Part shown: one piece after another, positions 1 through 5,767 of the stretch | How positions within the stretch are numbered: the stretch's first letter is position 1 | Layout: each line of letters opens with the position of its first letter | NCBI GenBank assembly: GCA_016235225.1 | Contig: JACRLS010000048.1 | Span: 1 to 6,584 of the forward strand | Length of the DNA stretch: 6,584 nucleotides | From: Nitrospirota bacterium | GTDB lineage: Bacteria; Nitrospirota; Nitrospiria; Nitrospirales; Nitrospiraceae | Direction of reading: 5' to 3' | Notes under the pieces: model-generated | Databases searched by the model: none | The model's input: the letters and a program-made list of their open reading frames with translations, nothing else | Told to the model about the DNA's origin: nothing | Translations under genes and position numbers: made by a program

Positions 1-1046
1 AGTACCGAGAGGAAGTCGATGGCAAGCAGTTGCTGGTAAAACTCAGCCACCTCAGCGGTCCTCGCTGCCACTTGATCGTGAGGCGTTGGCGTGTGGATGA
101 CCCGTTGGGGATAGGGAATCCCAATGCCATGCCGCTTAAACGCGTACCACACGTAGGCCATCACCTCCCCGGCAATTCGCTCGTGGCGGGCGTAATCCGT
201 AAGCCAGAAGCGGAGTTTGTACTCGATGCCGGATTCCTTGAACTCATGAACAAATGCGACTGGAGGCGGGTGGGGGGCCACGCCGGGCGCCGCGGCCGCC
301 GCCTCCAGCAGCACCTTTTTCACAAACATGGGGGGATGGTCATAGCCGGCTTCGATGGTCAGGGTGCGGGCGGTCACGCCTTCGGGCCGGCTGTGATTCA
401 CAATCTCCGTCTGCGAGACCGCGTCGTTGGGCAGGTTCACGTAGTCCCAGCCCCGGGTCTTGATGGTGACGTAGTTCAGCGTGACGTTGGTGATCACGCC
501 CTCCTTCCCCATGAGCGTCACCCAATCCCCCACGCGGATGATCCGTCCCAATTCAAGCCCGGAGGCGAAGCGGGCGATGACGTCCTTCAACGCAAACCCA
601 ATGACGGCGGTGGCGACGGTCGGGAGTGCGATCAGGGCGAGCACGTTGACGTCGAGGACCAGGCGAAGCAAGAGGAGCGCCGCTAGGCCCAGACCGACAA
701 TGACGCCCAGCAGGCGAAGGACGTGCGGAATATAGAGTTCCCGCTTGGCGATGAAGTAATCCTCGACGAGAAGCAGATCGATCGACTTCAAGAACACGAA
801 AGCCAGCGCGAGGTAGGCCGCGAAAGCCAGCCAGGGATGAGCCGCCGGAATGATCCACGAGACGAAGCCTCCGGCGGCCAGGCGCAACGCGCCCATCAAG
901 ACGAGGGCTCCCAGGCATGCGGCGTAGAGCGGGAGGCCGACTCTCTTCCGGCGCACGACGGACAGGTAGAGGAGGAACAGCAGGAAGAGGAGTCCGAAGG
1001 TCAGCGAGACGCCGATGCCGAAATGGTCACCGCCGGAAGGAGGCAT
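1..1046 (-). CDS. MscS-family mechanosensitive ion channel (3' end outside window)
   Basis: This encodes an inner-membrane channel of the MscS family, which opens under membrane tension to release solutes on hypo-osmotic shock. The frame reads 348 residues from ATG at 1046-1044 and is still open at the left edge. Hydrophobic segments lie near residues 10-31, 40-66, 72-89, 109-131 and 135-165. The last is the pore-type helix with the family-typical stretch VIGFALKD (residues 148-155), followed by the beta-domain pattern GDWVTLMGKEGVI and then LPNDAVSQTEIVNHS. Near the edge the sequence IDFLSV resembles the linker before a cyclic-nucleotide-binding domain in some long MscS homologues; this is inference. 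No good Shine-Dalgarno precedes the chosen ATG, but it is the first ATG before the first transmembrane segment. The gene lies 153 nt downstream of the vapC stop and probably has its own promoter. The family call is strong, the exact start less so. Confidence 0.88.
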   Translation of the reverse strand, partial: MPPSGGDHFGIGVSLTFGLLFLLFLLYLSVVRRKRVGLPLYAACLGALVLMGALRLAAGGFVSWIIPAAHPWLAFAAYLALAFVFLKSIDLLLVEDYFIAKRELYIPHVLRLLGVIVGLGLAALLLLRLVLDVNVLALIALPTVATAVIGFALKDVIARFASGLELGRIIRVGDWVTLMGKEGVITNVTLNYVTIKTRGWDYVNLPNDAVSQTEIVNHSRPEGVTARTLTIEAGYDHPPMFVKKVLLEAAAAAPGVAPHPPPVAFVHEFKESGIEYKLRFWLTDYARHERIAGEVMAYVWYAFKRHGIGIPYPQRVIHTPTPHDQVAARTAEVAEFYQQLLAIDFLSV

Positions 1047-1088
1047 AGGTGATGACGAGGAAGCCAGATGAATTGGGACCGTCGCAAG

Positions 1089-1117
1089 AAGATAGCCCGG
1101 TCGCGGGCGGAAGGCAA
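1089..1117 (-). promoter_or_regulatory. candidate sigma70-type promoter for the MscS gene
   Basis: On the minus strand TTGCCT (1117-1112) is followed after exactly 17 nt by TATCTT (1094-1089). Each hexamer matches the consensus at four of six positions. Transcription would begin near 1082, giving a leader of about 36 nt before the MscS ATG at 1046. This is visual matching only. Confidence 0.35.
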
Positions 1118-1136
1118 GATGGAATGAGGGGCGCGC

Positions 1137-1152
1137 CGTCGGCTTGCCGACG
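1137..1152. repeat. perfect 7-bp inverted repeat between vapC and the MscS gene
   Basis: CGTCGGC (1137-1143) and GCCGACG (1146-1152) are exact reverse complements separated by TT. As RNA it would fold as a 6-bp stem with a 4-nt loop. No T-run follows on the minus strand, so it is not a canonical intrinsic terminator. It may be a weak terminator after vapC or a protein-binding palindrome. Confidence 0.5.
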
Positions 1153-1199
1153 CGACCCCGACCTGAAATGGCGCCGGGGCTGAAGAGGCCGCTGACCTG

Positions 1200-1619
1200 T
1201 CAGGCGACGATCTGCAGCCGAAACGGTCTGACACGTTGAATCGCCGAGAAATCACGGGCATTCTGCGTCATGACCGTGGCGCCGATGGCGCGGGCGGAGA
1301 GGGCGATCAGAATGTCGTGGGACAAAGAGGCTTGTCGGGGGCGGGAAAGAGCGGGACGAGAATGCAGCTCACTGAGAATCGTGCCCGTCTCCTTGTACAT
1401 GGGTGCCGTGGGGACAAGGAGGCGATCTGATTTGGCGAAGGGGCTCAAGATGCTGTCGAGCAATCTCCGGTCCTGCCGAGACCGAGCACCGGCATACAGT
1501 TCCATCATCACGACGGCGCTCAGGTGCTTGACGCTCTCTCGCTGAAAGAGCAGGTCTGCGTGCCGGCCCTGATTGAGCCAGTCGATGTACAGATTGGTGT
1601 CGATGACGACACGACGCAT
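1200..1619 (-). CDS. vapC: VapC-type PIN-domain ribonuclease toxin
   Basis: This is a toxin of a type II toxin-antitoxin pair. PIN-domain toxins are Mg2+-dependent ribonucleases that usually cleave tRNA or rRNA when their antitoxin is lost. The 139-aa protein starts MRRVVIDTN and carries the PIN acidic residues in order: Asp7 (VIDTN), Glu40 (MMELYAG), Asp102 (SHDILIA) and Asp123 (NARDF). Length is normal for the family, and all four acidic positions are intact, so it should be active. I chose ATG at 1619-1617 because it lies one base after the antitoxin stop (TGA, 1623-1621) and puts the catalytic Asp at the usual place. An in-frame start at 1679 would add 20 residues lying over the antitoxin gene. 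It is expected to be co-transcribed and translationally coupled with the antitoxin. The RNA target cannot be read from the sequence. Confidence 0.92.
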   Translation of the reverse strand: MRRVVIDTNLYIDWLNQGRHADLLFQRESVKHLSAVVMMELYAGARSRQDRRLLDSILSPFAKSDRLLVPTAPMYKETGTILSELHSRPALSRPRQASLSHDILIALSARAIGATVMTQNARDFSAIQRVRPFRLQIVA

Positions 1620-1620
1620 G

Positions 1621-1818
1621 TCAACGGAACAGCTTTCGGATGCGCGCTTTCCCGGCAGCGCGCCGAAGCGCTGCGTCAATCTCTGCTTCGCTTACGACCA
1701 GACGCAAGGCCCGATCTACAGCCTCCGTCTCTGTTTTGACGCCGAGGATCGTTTTCGCCCGGTCGAGCTGTCCCTGGTCGATCTGAAGATGCTTGTGTCG
1801 AATCGCCGCCCCGCCCAT
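1621..1818 (-). CDS. vapB: VapB-type ribbon-helix-helix antitoxin
   Basis: This 65-aa protein is the antitoxin partner of the downstream PIN toxin. It would bind and block the toxin and, as a dimer, repress its own operon. Residues 8-14 (HKHLQID) form the expected beta-strand of a ribbon-helix-helix fold. They are followed by two helices around AKTILGVKTETEAVDRAL (residues 21-38), where GVKTETEAV matches the common LG-KT-TEAV pattern of VapB proteins. The basic, Arg/Ala-rich tail (residues 46-65) is the likely toxin-binding part. The start is well supported: GGAGGT (1831-1826) sits 7 nt upstream of ATG at 1818-1816. The stop is one base from the toxin start. A promoter and an inverted-repeat operator lie directly upstream. 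Confidence 0.9.
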   Translation of the reverse strand: MGGAAIRHKHLQIDQGQLDRAKTILGVKTETEAVDRALRLVVSEAEIDAALRRAAGKARIRKLFR

Positions 1819-1841
1819 GCGCCTGACCTCCGCTTAGTGTG

Positions 1842-1868
1842 TGTACATGATTGTAATGATCATGTACA
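1842..1868. promoter_or_regulatory. perfect inverted repeat, likely VapBC operator
   Basis: TGTACATGAT (1842-1851) and ATCATGTACA (1859-1868) are exact reverse complements across a 7-nt AT-rich spacer. The repeat covers the -10 box and most of the -35/-10 spacer of the vapBC promoter. A palindrome at this position is the expected binding site for a ribbon-helix-helix antitoxin dimer or the VapBC complex. The sequence shows the palindrome and its position; binding is inferred. Confidence 0.75.
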
Positions 1869-1878
1869 TAGTCGTCAA
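1850..1878 (-). promoter_or_regulatory. sigma70-type promoter of the vapBC operon
   Basis: On the minus strand TTGACG (1878-1873, five of six consensus positions) and TACAAT (1855-1850, five of six) are separated by exactly 17 nt. Transcription would begin near 1843. The Shine-Dalgarno of vapB lies at 1831-1826, giving a short leader. This is one of the two best promoters in the window. Confidence 0.75.
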
Positions 1879-1997
1879 GAGGGTGATGCGGCGGGCGGAG
1901 GCTGCGTGCGCCGTGGTTCGTGGGAGTCGCCCCCGCGCTCCCCATGTAGCCGCCTAGCTGCTGTAGCGTGCGGAACTCCGGCTGCGGCGCCCCCCAT

Positions 1998-2019
1998 CCC
2001 CCACATCGGACTGTGGGGG
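1998..2019. repeat. GC-rich hairpin with 8-bp stem
   Basis: CCCCCACA (1998-2005) pairs with TGTGGGGG (2012-2019) around a 6-nt loop. On the plus strand it is followed by TTCTCC, too short and interrupted for a typical intrinsic terminator T-tract. No gene ends just upstream on that strand. I record it as a hairpin of unknown role. Confidence 0.5.
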
Positions 2020-2028
2020 TTCTCCGAT

Positions 2029-2062
2029 CCGTCCAAGGCTGATTCTCCGTAGCCTTGGACGG
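2029..2062. repeat. perfect 12-bp inverted repeat with 10-nt loop
   Basis: CCGTCCAAGGCT (2029-2040) and AGCCTTGGACGG (2051-2062) are exact reverse complements. The word TTCTCCG appears both just before the left arm (2020-2026) and in the loop. Neither strand has a T-run after the stem. It is probably a mobile or repetitive palindromic element rather than a terminator. Confidence 0.65.
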
Positions 2063-2152
2063 TCGGGCCTCGCACGGCCTTCCGCTCCGCACATCAGCAC
2101 GGCGGCACCATGAGGTCGCGCCGGCACGACTCACACGAACTCTTACGCGAGT

Positions 2153-2240
2153 GGGGACTGACACCCTTCCCGGGGACTGGCCCGCTTCTTCGCGAGGCGT
2201 CGGGCCTGTCCCCGTGGCGTTGTGTGCTGTCTGTCCCCGT
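2153..2240. repeat. REP-like palindromic mosaic of GGGGACTG / CTGTCCCC
   Basis: GGGGACTG occurs at 2153-2160 and 2172-2179, and CTGTCCCCGT at 2206-2215 and 2231-2240. The segment 2171-2184 pairs with 2201-2214 over 14 bp with a single T/T mismatch (2178 against 2207) around a 16-nt loop. Imperfect palindromes with a mismatch in the stem and this GGGGACTG-type foot are typical of REP elements mobilised by Y1 (RAYT) transposases. No transposase gene is in this window, so this assignment is inference from pattern. Confidence 0.5.
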
Positions 2241-2345
2241 CCGAAAGGCTGATGTCACGGCGTGTGCGTATTCTGTCACTGGTCAGGTGTACGCTCCCAC
2301 CCTTGGTGAAAGAAGAGGGGATTCTCCATCATGAGGGAGGGTGCG

Positions 2346-2570
2346 ATGAGAACGCTGAGCCTGCTGGTCGTGGTGTTGCTATTCACTGGCTGTGCGGGGC
2401 GATGGGTGCAAATGGGCAAATCGGACTTTGATGCCCAACGGGATGAGTTCGATTGCGAGAACGTCATTGTGACAAAGCATGGAGGGTGGCAACGGGTGGA
2501 ACCGTTCACGGCCGCCATGGAGGAGGCGAAGTGCATGCAGTACAAGGGGTATCATCGGCAACGGGACTAA
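2346..2570 (+). CDS. small secreted lipoprotein, function unknown
   Basis: The 74-aa product begins with a short basic N-terminus, a hydrophobic core and a lipobox: MRTLSLLVVVLLFTGC, with Cys16 as the lipidation site. The mature part of 59 residues is polar. It has two more cysteines (Cys37 in DCEN and Cys63 in KCMQYKGY), which could form a disulfide in the periplasm. The CM..KGY ending is seen in various small envelope lipoproteins, but I cannot name a family. I chose ATG 2346 because GGGAGG (2335-2340) lies 5 nt upstream and the signal peptide is then of ordinary length; an in-frame ATG at 2331 would add five residues and is also possible. No terminator is evident after it, and the next gene has its own promoter. 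Confidence 0.75.
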   Translation: MRTLSLLVVVLLFTGCAGRWVQMGKSDFDAQRDEFDCENVIVTKHGGWQRVEPFTAAMEEAKCMQYKGYHRQRD

Positions 2571-2575
2571 CAGGT

Positions 2576-2604
2576 TTGACGGGCTTGGAGCGTCTCTCTA
2601 TGCT
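2576..2604 (+). promoter_or_regulatory. sigma70-type promoter of the WYL regulator operon
   Basis: TTGACG (2576-2581, five of six consensus positions) and TATGCT (2599-2604, four of six) are separated by exactly 17 nt. Transcription would begin near 2611, giving a leader of about 41 nt before ATG 2652. It starts six bases after the lipoprotein stop, so the downstream genes can be expressed independently of it. Confidence 0.6.
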
Positions 2605-2651
2605 TCAGCGCACATTCGGGAGCGGTGGAGCGGGACAGAGGATCGGAAGCG

Positions 2652-3629
2652 ATGGCAAGACATCCCAAGAAATATAGCCAGGTCGGACGCATCGAACAGA
2701 TGATGCGGGGACTGGCCTCGCGGGGCTGGACGATCAAAGAGCTGGCCCAGGAGTGTGAGGTCTCGCGCCGGCAAGTGATCAGGGATTTGGACCGGATCGC
2801 GGAAGGGCATCCGCTGGAGGACACTTTAGAAGGCGGGGAGAAGGTGTACCGTCTTCCGCTGGGATACAAAGGTCTTCCGCCGATCCCCATTACCAAGTTC
2901 GAGCTGATGTCCCTCTGCTTGGCGAAGAGTCACCTTGAGTATTTGAGAGGAACGCCATTCCTCGATGATCTCGACAGTGTGATTGGCAAAGTCAGAGTCA
3001 CTCTGCCCGACCAGGTGGCGAATCACCTTCAGCGGATTCTCCAAATTGCCGTGCCGCTGCACAGGCCGAATCGACACTATGGGAAGCAACGGGATGTCAT
3101 AGAGTCCTTGCGTCGGGCGTTACTCCTGCAGCGTCGGGTCGTGCTGTCCTACAAGAAACCGGAGGTGTCGAAGCTGACGCTGTATCGGTTCGATCCCTTC
3201 GCTCTGCTGCTGTACAAGGATGGACTCTACATCAAAGGCTGGTCGCATGTGTCGAGGGAACTACGAACCTTTGCGGTAGAGCGCATTCAGAAAGTAGACC
3301 TAACCGATGAGCTGTTCGACATTTCGTCGTCGTCCCCGGACATGGACCAGACATTTGGCATTTTTGAGGGCCCACCGGAGACAGTCAGGATTCGGTTCAA
3401 GAAAGACGTGGCCTATCTCTTGAATGAAAGGCAGTGGCATCCCACACAGAAGGTCACCCGCCTGAAGAACGGAGCGGTCTTGCTCCACATGCGAGTCGGG
3501 GGGATGGAAGAACTCTGCTCCTGGATCTTGTCCTGGGGACCAGAGGCCAAGGTGCTGGCTCCGCCTCGACTGGTCAAGATGGTGGCGGAAGAGCTTCAGG
3601 CTGCAGCGAGACAATACCCTGGGCGGTAA
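2652..3629 (+). CDS. HTH-WYL transcriptional regulator
   Basis: This 325-aa protein has the architecture of DeoR-type WYL regulators: a DNA-binding winged helix-turn-helix, then a WYL ligand-sensing domain and a C-terminal WCX region. Residues 8-50 carry the HTH, with TIKELAQECEVSRRQVIRDL as its core. The WYL domain spans about 147-215 and includes RFDPFALLLYKDGLYIKGW and RELRTFAVERI. The signature Trp-Tyr-Leu reads Leu-Tyr-Ile here (192-194), a degenerate form. WYL domains bind nucleic acid or nucleotide ligands and often control DNA-damage responses and phage-defence operons. ATG 2652 is preceded by GAGG about 10 nt upstream. The longer GTG start at 2625 has a purine run only 2 nt away and is less likely. 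It is first in a probable three-gene operon and likely regulates it. Confidence 0.88.
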   Translation: MARHPKKYSQVGRIEQMMRGLASRGWTIKELAQECEVSRRQVIRDLDRIAEGHPLEDTLEGGEKVYRLPLGYKGLPPIPITKFELMSLCLAKSHLEYLRGTPFLDDLDSVIGKVRVTLPDQVANHLQRILQIAVPLHRPNRHYGKQRDVIESLRRALLLQRRVVLSYKKPEVSKLTLYRFDPFALLLYKDGLYIKGWSHVSRELRTFAVERIQKVDLTDELFDISSSSPDMDQTFGIFEGPPETVRIRFKKDVAYLLNERQWHPTQKVTRLKNGAVLLHMRVGGMEELCSWILSWGPEAKVLAPPRLVKMVAEELQAAARQYPGR

Positions 3630-3668
3630 TGGCCTTGGGGAGTGGGAGAGCCACGAAGGAGCGGAACG

Positions 3669-4193
3669 ATGAACAAGATGGATGGATCGCCTCAAGACTT
3701 CACTGGGAAGGTGGTCCGCCCTCGCTTGCTGAAGAACACAGCTCCCCAGCGTTTTATAAACGTCAAGATCGGACAACTCGGCGTGGAGCTCTGGGAATAC
3801 CGGGACCCCAACAGAGAACCATTTGCACGACTGATCATCGAAGGCTCCTCATCAGAGAAGAGAACTGAAGAGTCCGCAGGTCCAGGAGAAGACGACGTAG
3901 ATGTCGAGCTGGACGTCTGGCACGCCACCTCGCTCAGCACCACGATCGAAAGCTGGCTTGCTGCACTGGTGCATGTGCCGAGGACGAGCAGGCAGCCATC
4001 TCTGAGAGCCCAGATCGACTTGGTGTTCTTGACGTTGCACCACCCGTTAAAAAAGGGAATTGCTCCGAATGCAACCGTGACGCTCTGTAATACATCTGGT
4101 CAGGTGGGGACGGTTACGTTGACTGATCTCGAGGCGGGCATGCTTTCAAATACGCTGCAGGCCATTCATGAGGACGTTCAGAAAGCGGAATGA
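3669..4193 (+). CDS. uncharacterised 174-aa protein in the WYL-nuclease operon
   Basis: I do not recognise a family. The product is soluble in character, with no signal peptide or membrane segment. It has a strand-rich N-terminal part (KIGQLGVELWEYRD, residues 33-46), an acidic low-complexity linker (about residues 59-82, rich in E, D and S), and a second mixed region with WLAALVHVP, LVFLTLHH and TVTLCNTSGQVGTVTLTDLEAG. The ending is a predicted helix. The start at ATG 3669 is supported by AAGGAG (3656-3661) with 7-nt spacing, against an upstream in-frame GTG at 3642 without one. It lies 39 nt after the WYL regulator stop and 59 nt before the nuclease, same strand, and is probably co-transcribed. 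Being set between a regulator and a nuclease suggests an accessory or partner role, but that is inference. Confidence 0.75.
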   Translation: MNKMDGSPQDFTGKVVRPRLLKNTAPQRFINVKIGQLGVELWEYRDPNREPFARLIIEGSSSEKRTEESAGPGEDDVDVELDVWHATSLSTTIESWLAALVHVPRTSRQPSLRAQIDLVFLTLHHPLKKGIAPNATVTLCNTSGQVGTVTLTDLEAGMLSNTLQAIHEDVQKAE

Positions 4194-4206
4194 ATCGTTG
4201 CGTGCC

Positions 4207-4222
4207 GTCGGTTTCGTCCGAC
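4207..4222 (+). repeat. small hairpin upstream of the nuclease gene
   Basis: GTCGG (4207-4211) pairs with CCGAC (4218-4222) around a 6-nt loop in the 59-nt gap between two genes. It is followed by TTGTAAAGGAGG, so it lies just before the ribosome-binding site rather than before a T-tract. It could affect translation or be chance. Confidence 0.3.
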
Positions 4223-4229
4223 TTGTAAA

Positions 4230-4256
4230 GGAGGAAGCCGGCTGGTGACACAATGA
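4230..4256 (+). promoter_or_regulatory. Shine-Dalgarno with unusual spacing and a 3-codon mini-ORF before the nuclease start
   Basis: GGAGG (4230-4234) lies 18 nt before the nuclease ATG at 4253, too far for direct use. A GTG at 4245, 10 nt from that GGAGG, opens GTG-ACA-CAA-TGA, whose stop overlaps the nuclease ATG as ATGA. Ribosomes could load on the mini-ORF and restart on the nuclease gene, keeping its expression low. This is seen in sequence but its use is speculative. Confidence 0.3.
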
Positions 4257-5767
4257 CAATGCGGGAAATTCTCTCCAAGTCTGATCTGCAGTCCTGGCTG
4301 CAATGTCCGCGGAAGCTGTGGCTGGAGCACAAGAAGCCGGAGCTCATCCCAGACGATGACGGCGGGATGCCGGATCGTCGAATCACCGACGGCAACATCG
4401 TGGGGGAGAAGGCTCGTGAGCAGTTAGGCCGGAACTATCTCTGGCCGCCAAGGGCAGACAACCCAGCCGCCGCGGCCGAACAGGCCAAGAAAATGCTGGC
4501 CGAGGAACCTGACAAGCCCGCGGTTGAGGTCCCCATGCTGTATCAGGGGCTCTATACCCGGGCAGACGCGCTCCTGCCGGAAAAGCGGCGCTACATCTTG
4601 CGCGAGACGAAGGCGTCGACTCTCAAACTCAAGAGCGATGAGGTCACACCGCGGGCACCGGAAGAGCACCATCTGAACGACGTGGCCATTCAGGTGTGGA
4701 CGATGGCGGGATGGGGGCTCCCGATGGCGCGGGCCGAGCTGAATCTGCTTGATAGCCAGTGGCGCTACCCTGGGGATGGGGACTACTCCGGGCTCTTTCG
4801 GCAGCTAGACGTAACAGGAGACGCCAAGGCCTTGAAGAAGGATGTGCCGAGATGGCTTCGGGAGGCGAAAGCCGTTCTGGTTGGGAGGATGCCGAAAGTG
4901 GTGACTGGAAAACAGTGCGCTGACCCTTACGAATGCCCGTTCCTTGAGTATTGTGAGGAACGGGACCCACCGGGGCCCGAGCATCCCATCGAGTTGCTTC
5001 CGGATTCAGCCGGCAAGGCTCTCGCAAGGAAGCTGCGCGACACCAAGGGCTATACCTCCATCCTGGATCCGAAGCCGAACGAGCTGATCGGGACACAAGC
5101 TGACCTCTACCGGCGCATCCAGAAAGCCCATCGGACAGGCAAGGCGATCCTCGAACCAGGAAGCGGGGCGGAACTCAAGAAACTCCCCTATCCACGCTAC
5201 TACTTTGACTTTGAAAGCATTGATTGTCCTATTCCACGCTGGAAAGGTGTGCGTCCCTACGAGCACATCCCTTTCCAATGGTCATGCCATATCGAGCGGG
5301 CACCAGGCCGGTTCGAGCACGAAGAGTTTCTCGACCTGACAGGCAACGACCCGTCGCGCTCCTGTCTTGAGCGCATGCGGGAAGTGATCGACCCGAACGA
5401 CGACGGGCCGATCATCGTGTATTACCGGGCGTTCGAGAAAAACCGGCTGGAGGAATTTGGCGAGCGCCACCCTGATTACAACAAGCTGCTTCAACAGTAC
5501 ATCAGCCGCCTTGTCGACCTGCATCCGATCGTGAAGCAGCACTGTTACCATCCCCAGATGGAAGGGTCTTTCTCCATCAAGAAGGTCTTGTCGGCCATTG
5601 CGCCAGACCTCGACTACGAGGAACTCGATGAGATCCAGGAGGGTACTGGCGCCCAGGCTGCCTACCTCTATGCGACGATGGACCCGAAGACGACTGCTGT
5701 CCGGAAAGCCGATTTGGAATCGAAGTTGCGCCAGTACTGCCGGCGAGATACCTGGGCCATGGTCTAG
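4253..5767 (+). CDS. Cas4-like PD-(D/E)XK plus DUF2779 (RNase H-like) exonuclease
   Basis: The 504-aa protein joins two nuclease-type halves. The N-terminal half resembles Cas4/RecB-family nucleases: QCPRKLW with Cys18, the RADALL motif with Asp105, RETKAST with Glu118 and Lys120, and a following AIQVW (Gln147). A cysteine set Cys222, Cys228 and Cys234 (C-x5-C-x5-C), together with Cys18, could hold a 4Fe-4S cluster. The C-terminal half matches DUF2779, with an RNase H/DEDD pattern: YYFDFES (Asp319, Glu321), IIVYYRAFEKNRL (387-399), LVDLHPI (Asp422), a YHP..EGSFSIKKVL stretch, and YCRRDTWAMV (Asp499). Such proteins probably cut or trim nucleic acid; the substrate is unknown. ATG 4253 and the in-frame ATG 4259 are both possible starts. 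The frame ends at a TAG just after the last catalytic motif, where homologues usually continue a helix. The family call is strong, the function inferred. Confidence 0.87.
   Translation: MTMREILSKSDLQSWLQCPRKLWLEHKKPELIPDDDGGMPDRRITDGNIVGEKAREQLGRNYLWPPRADNPAAAAEQAKKMLAEEPDKPAVEVPMLYQGLYTRADALLPEKRRYILRETKASTLKLKSDEVTPRAPEEHHLNDVAIQVWTMAGWGLPMARAELNLLDSQWRYPGDGDYSGLFRQLDVTGDAKALKKDVPRWLREAKAVLVGRMPKVVTGKQCADPYECPFLEYCEERDPPGPEHPIELLPDSAGKALARKLRDTKGYTSILDPKPNELIGTQADLYRRIQKAHRTGKAILEPGSGAELKKLPYPRYYFDFESIDCPIPRWKGVRPYEHIPFQWSCHIERAPGRFEHEEFLDLTGNDPSRSCLERMREVIDPNDDGPIIVYYRAFEKNRLEEFGERHPDYNKLLQQYISRLVDLHPIVKQHCYHPQMEGSFSIKKVLSAIAPDLDYEELDEIQEGTGAQAAYLYATMDPKTTAVRKADLESKLRQYCRRDTWAMV

Larger units (their letters stand above)
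1879..2330. other. non-coding interval between divergent genes, with several inverted repeats
   Basis: This stretch of about 450 nt lies between the vapBC promoter (read left) and the lipoprotein gene (read right). Open frames in it exist on both strands, but none has both a ribosome-binding site and recognisable protein character, and they lie over palindromes. It contains three clear inverted repeats (1998-2019, 2029-2062 and 2171-2214) and short repeated words (GGGGACTG twice, CTGTCCCCGT twice). It looks like accumulated intergenic repeat elements rather than a decayed gene, although a remnant cannot be excluded. Confidence 0.6.

Noticed and set aside
30..686. 218-codon open frame on the plus strand
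   Set aside because: It is antisense to the MscS coding frame, whose product has clear family motifs. Its own translation is Gly/His/Arg-rich and without protein character.
1620..1679. 20-residue N-terminal extension of the PIN toxin
   Set aside because: It would lie over the end of the antitoxin gene and push the conserved VIDTN motif away from the N-terminus; ATG 1619, 1 nt after the antitoxin stop, fits better.
2029..2062. Intrinsic terminator at the 12-bp inverted repeat
   Set aside because: Neither strand has a T-rich tract after the stem, and no gene ends beside it.
1676..2164. 162-codon minus-strand frame across the intergenic repeats
   Set aside because: It runs through the palindromes, the vapBC promoter and the antitoxin gene in another frame, and has Arg/Pro/Gly-rich composition typical of spurious GC-rich frames.
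2110..2334. 74-codon plus-strand frame over the REP-like element
   Set aside because: Its sequence is the translation of the repeat words themselves, with no ribosome-binding site or recognisable domain.
2625..2651. GTG start giving nine more residues on the WYL regulator
   Set aside because: A purine run is only about 2 nt upstream of it, while ATG 2652 has a usable ribosome-binding site and starts right before the HTH domain.
4253..5767. Cas4-like domain as a sign of a CRISPR-Cas locus
   Set aside because: No cas1, cas2 or other cas gene and no array of regularly spaced direct repeats is present. The DUF2779 fusion is a different protein type.
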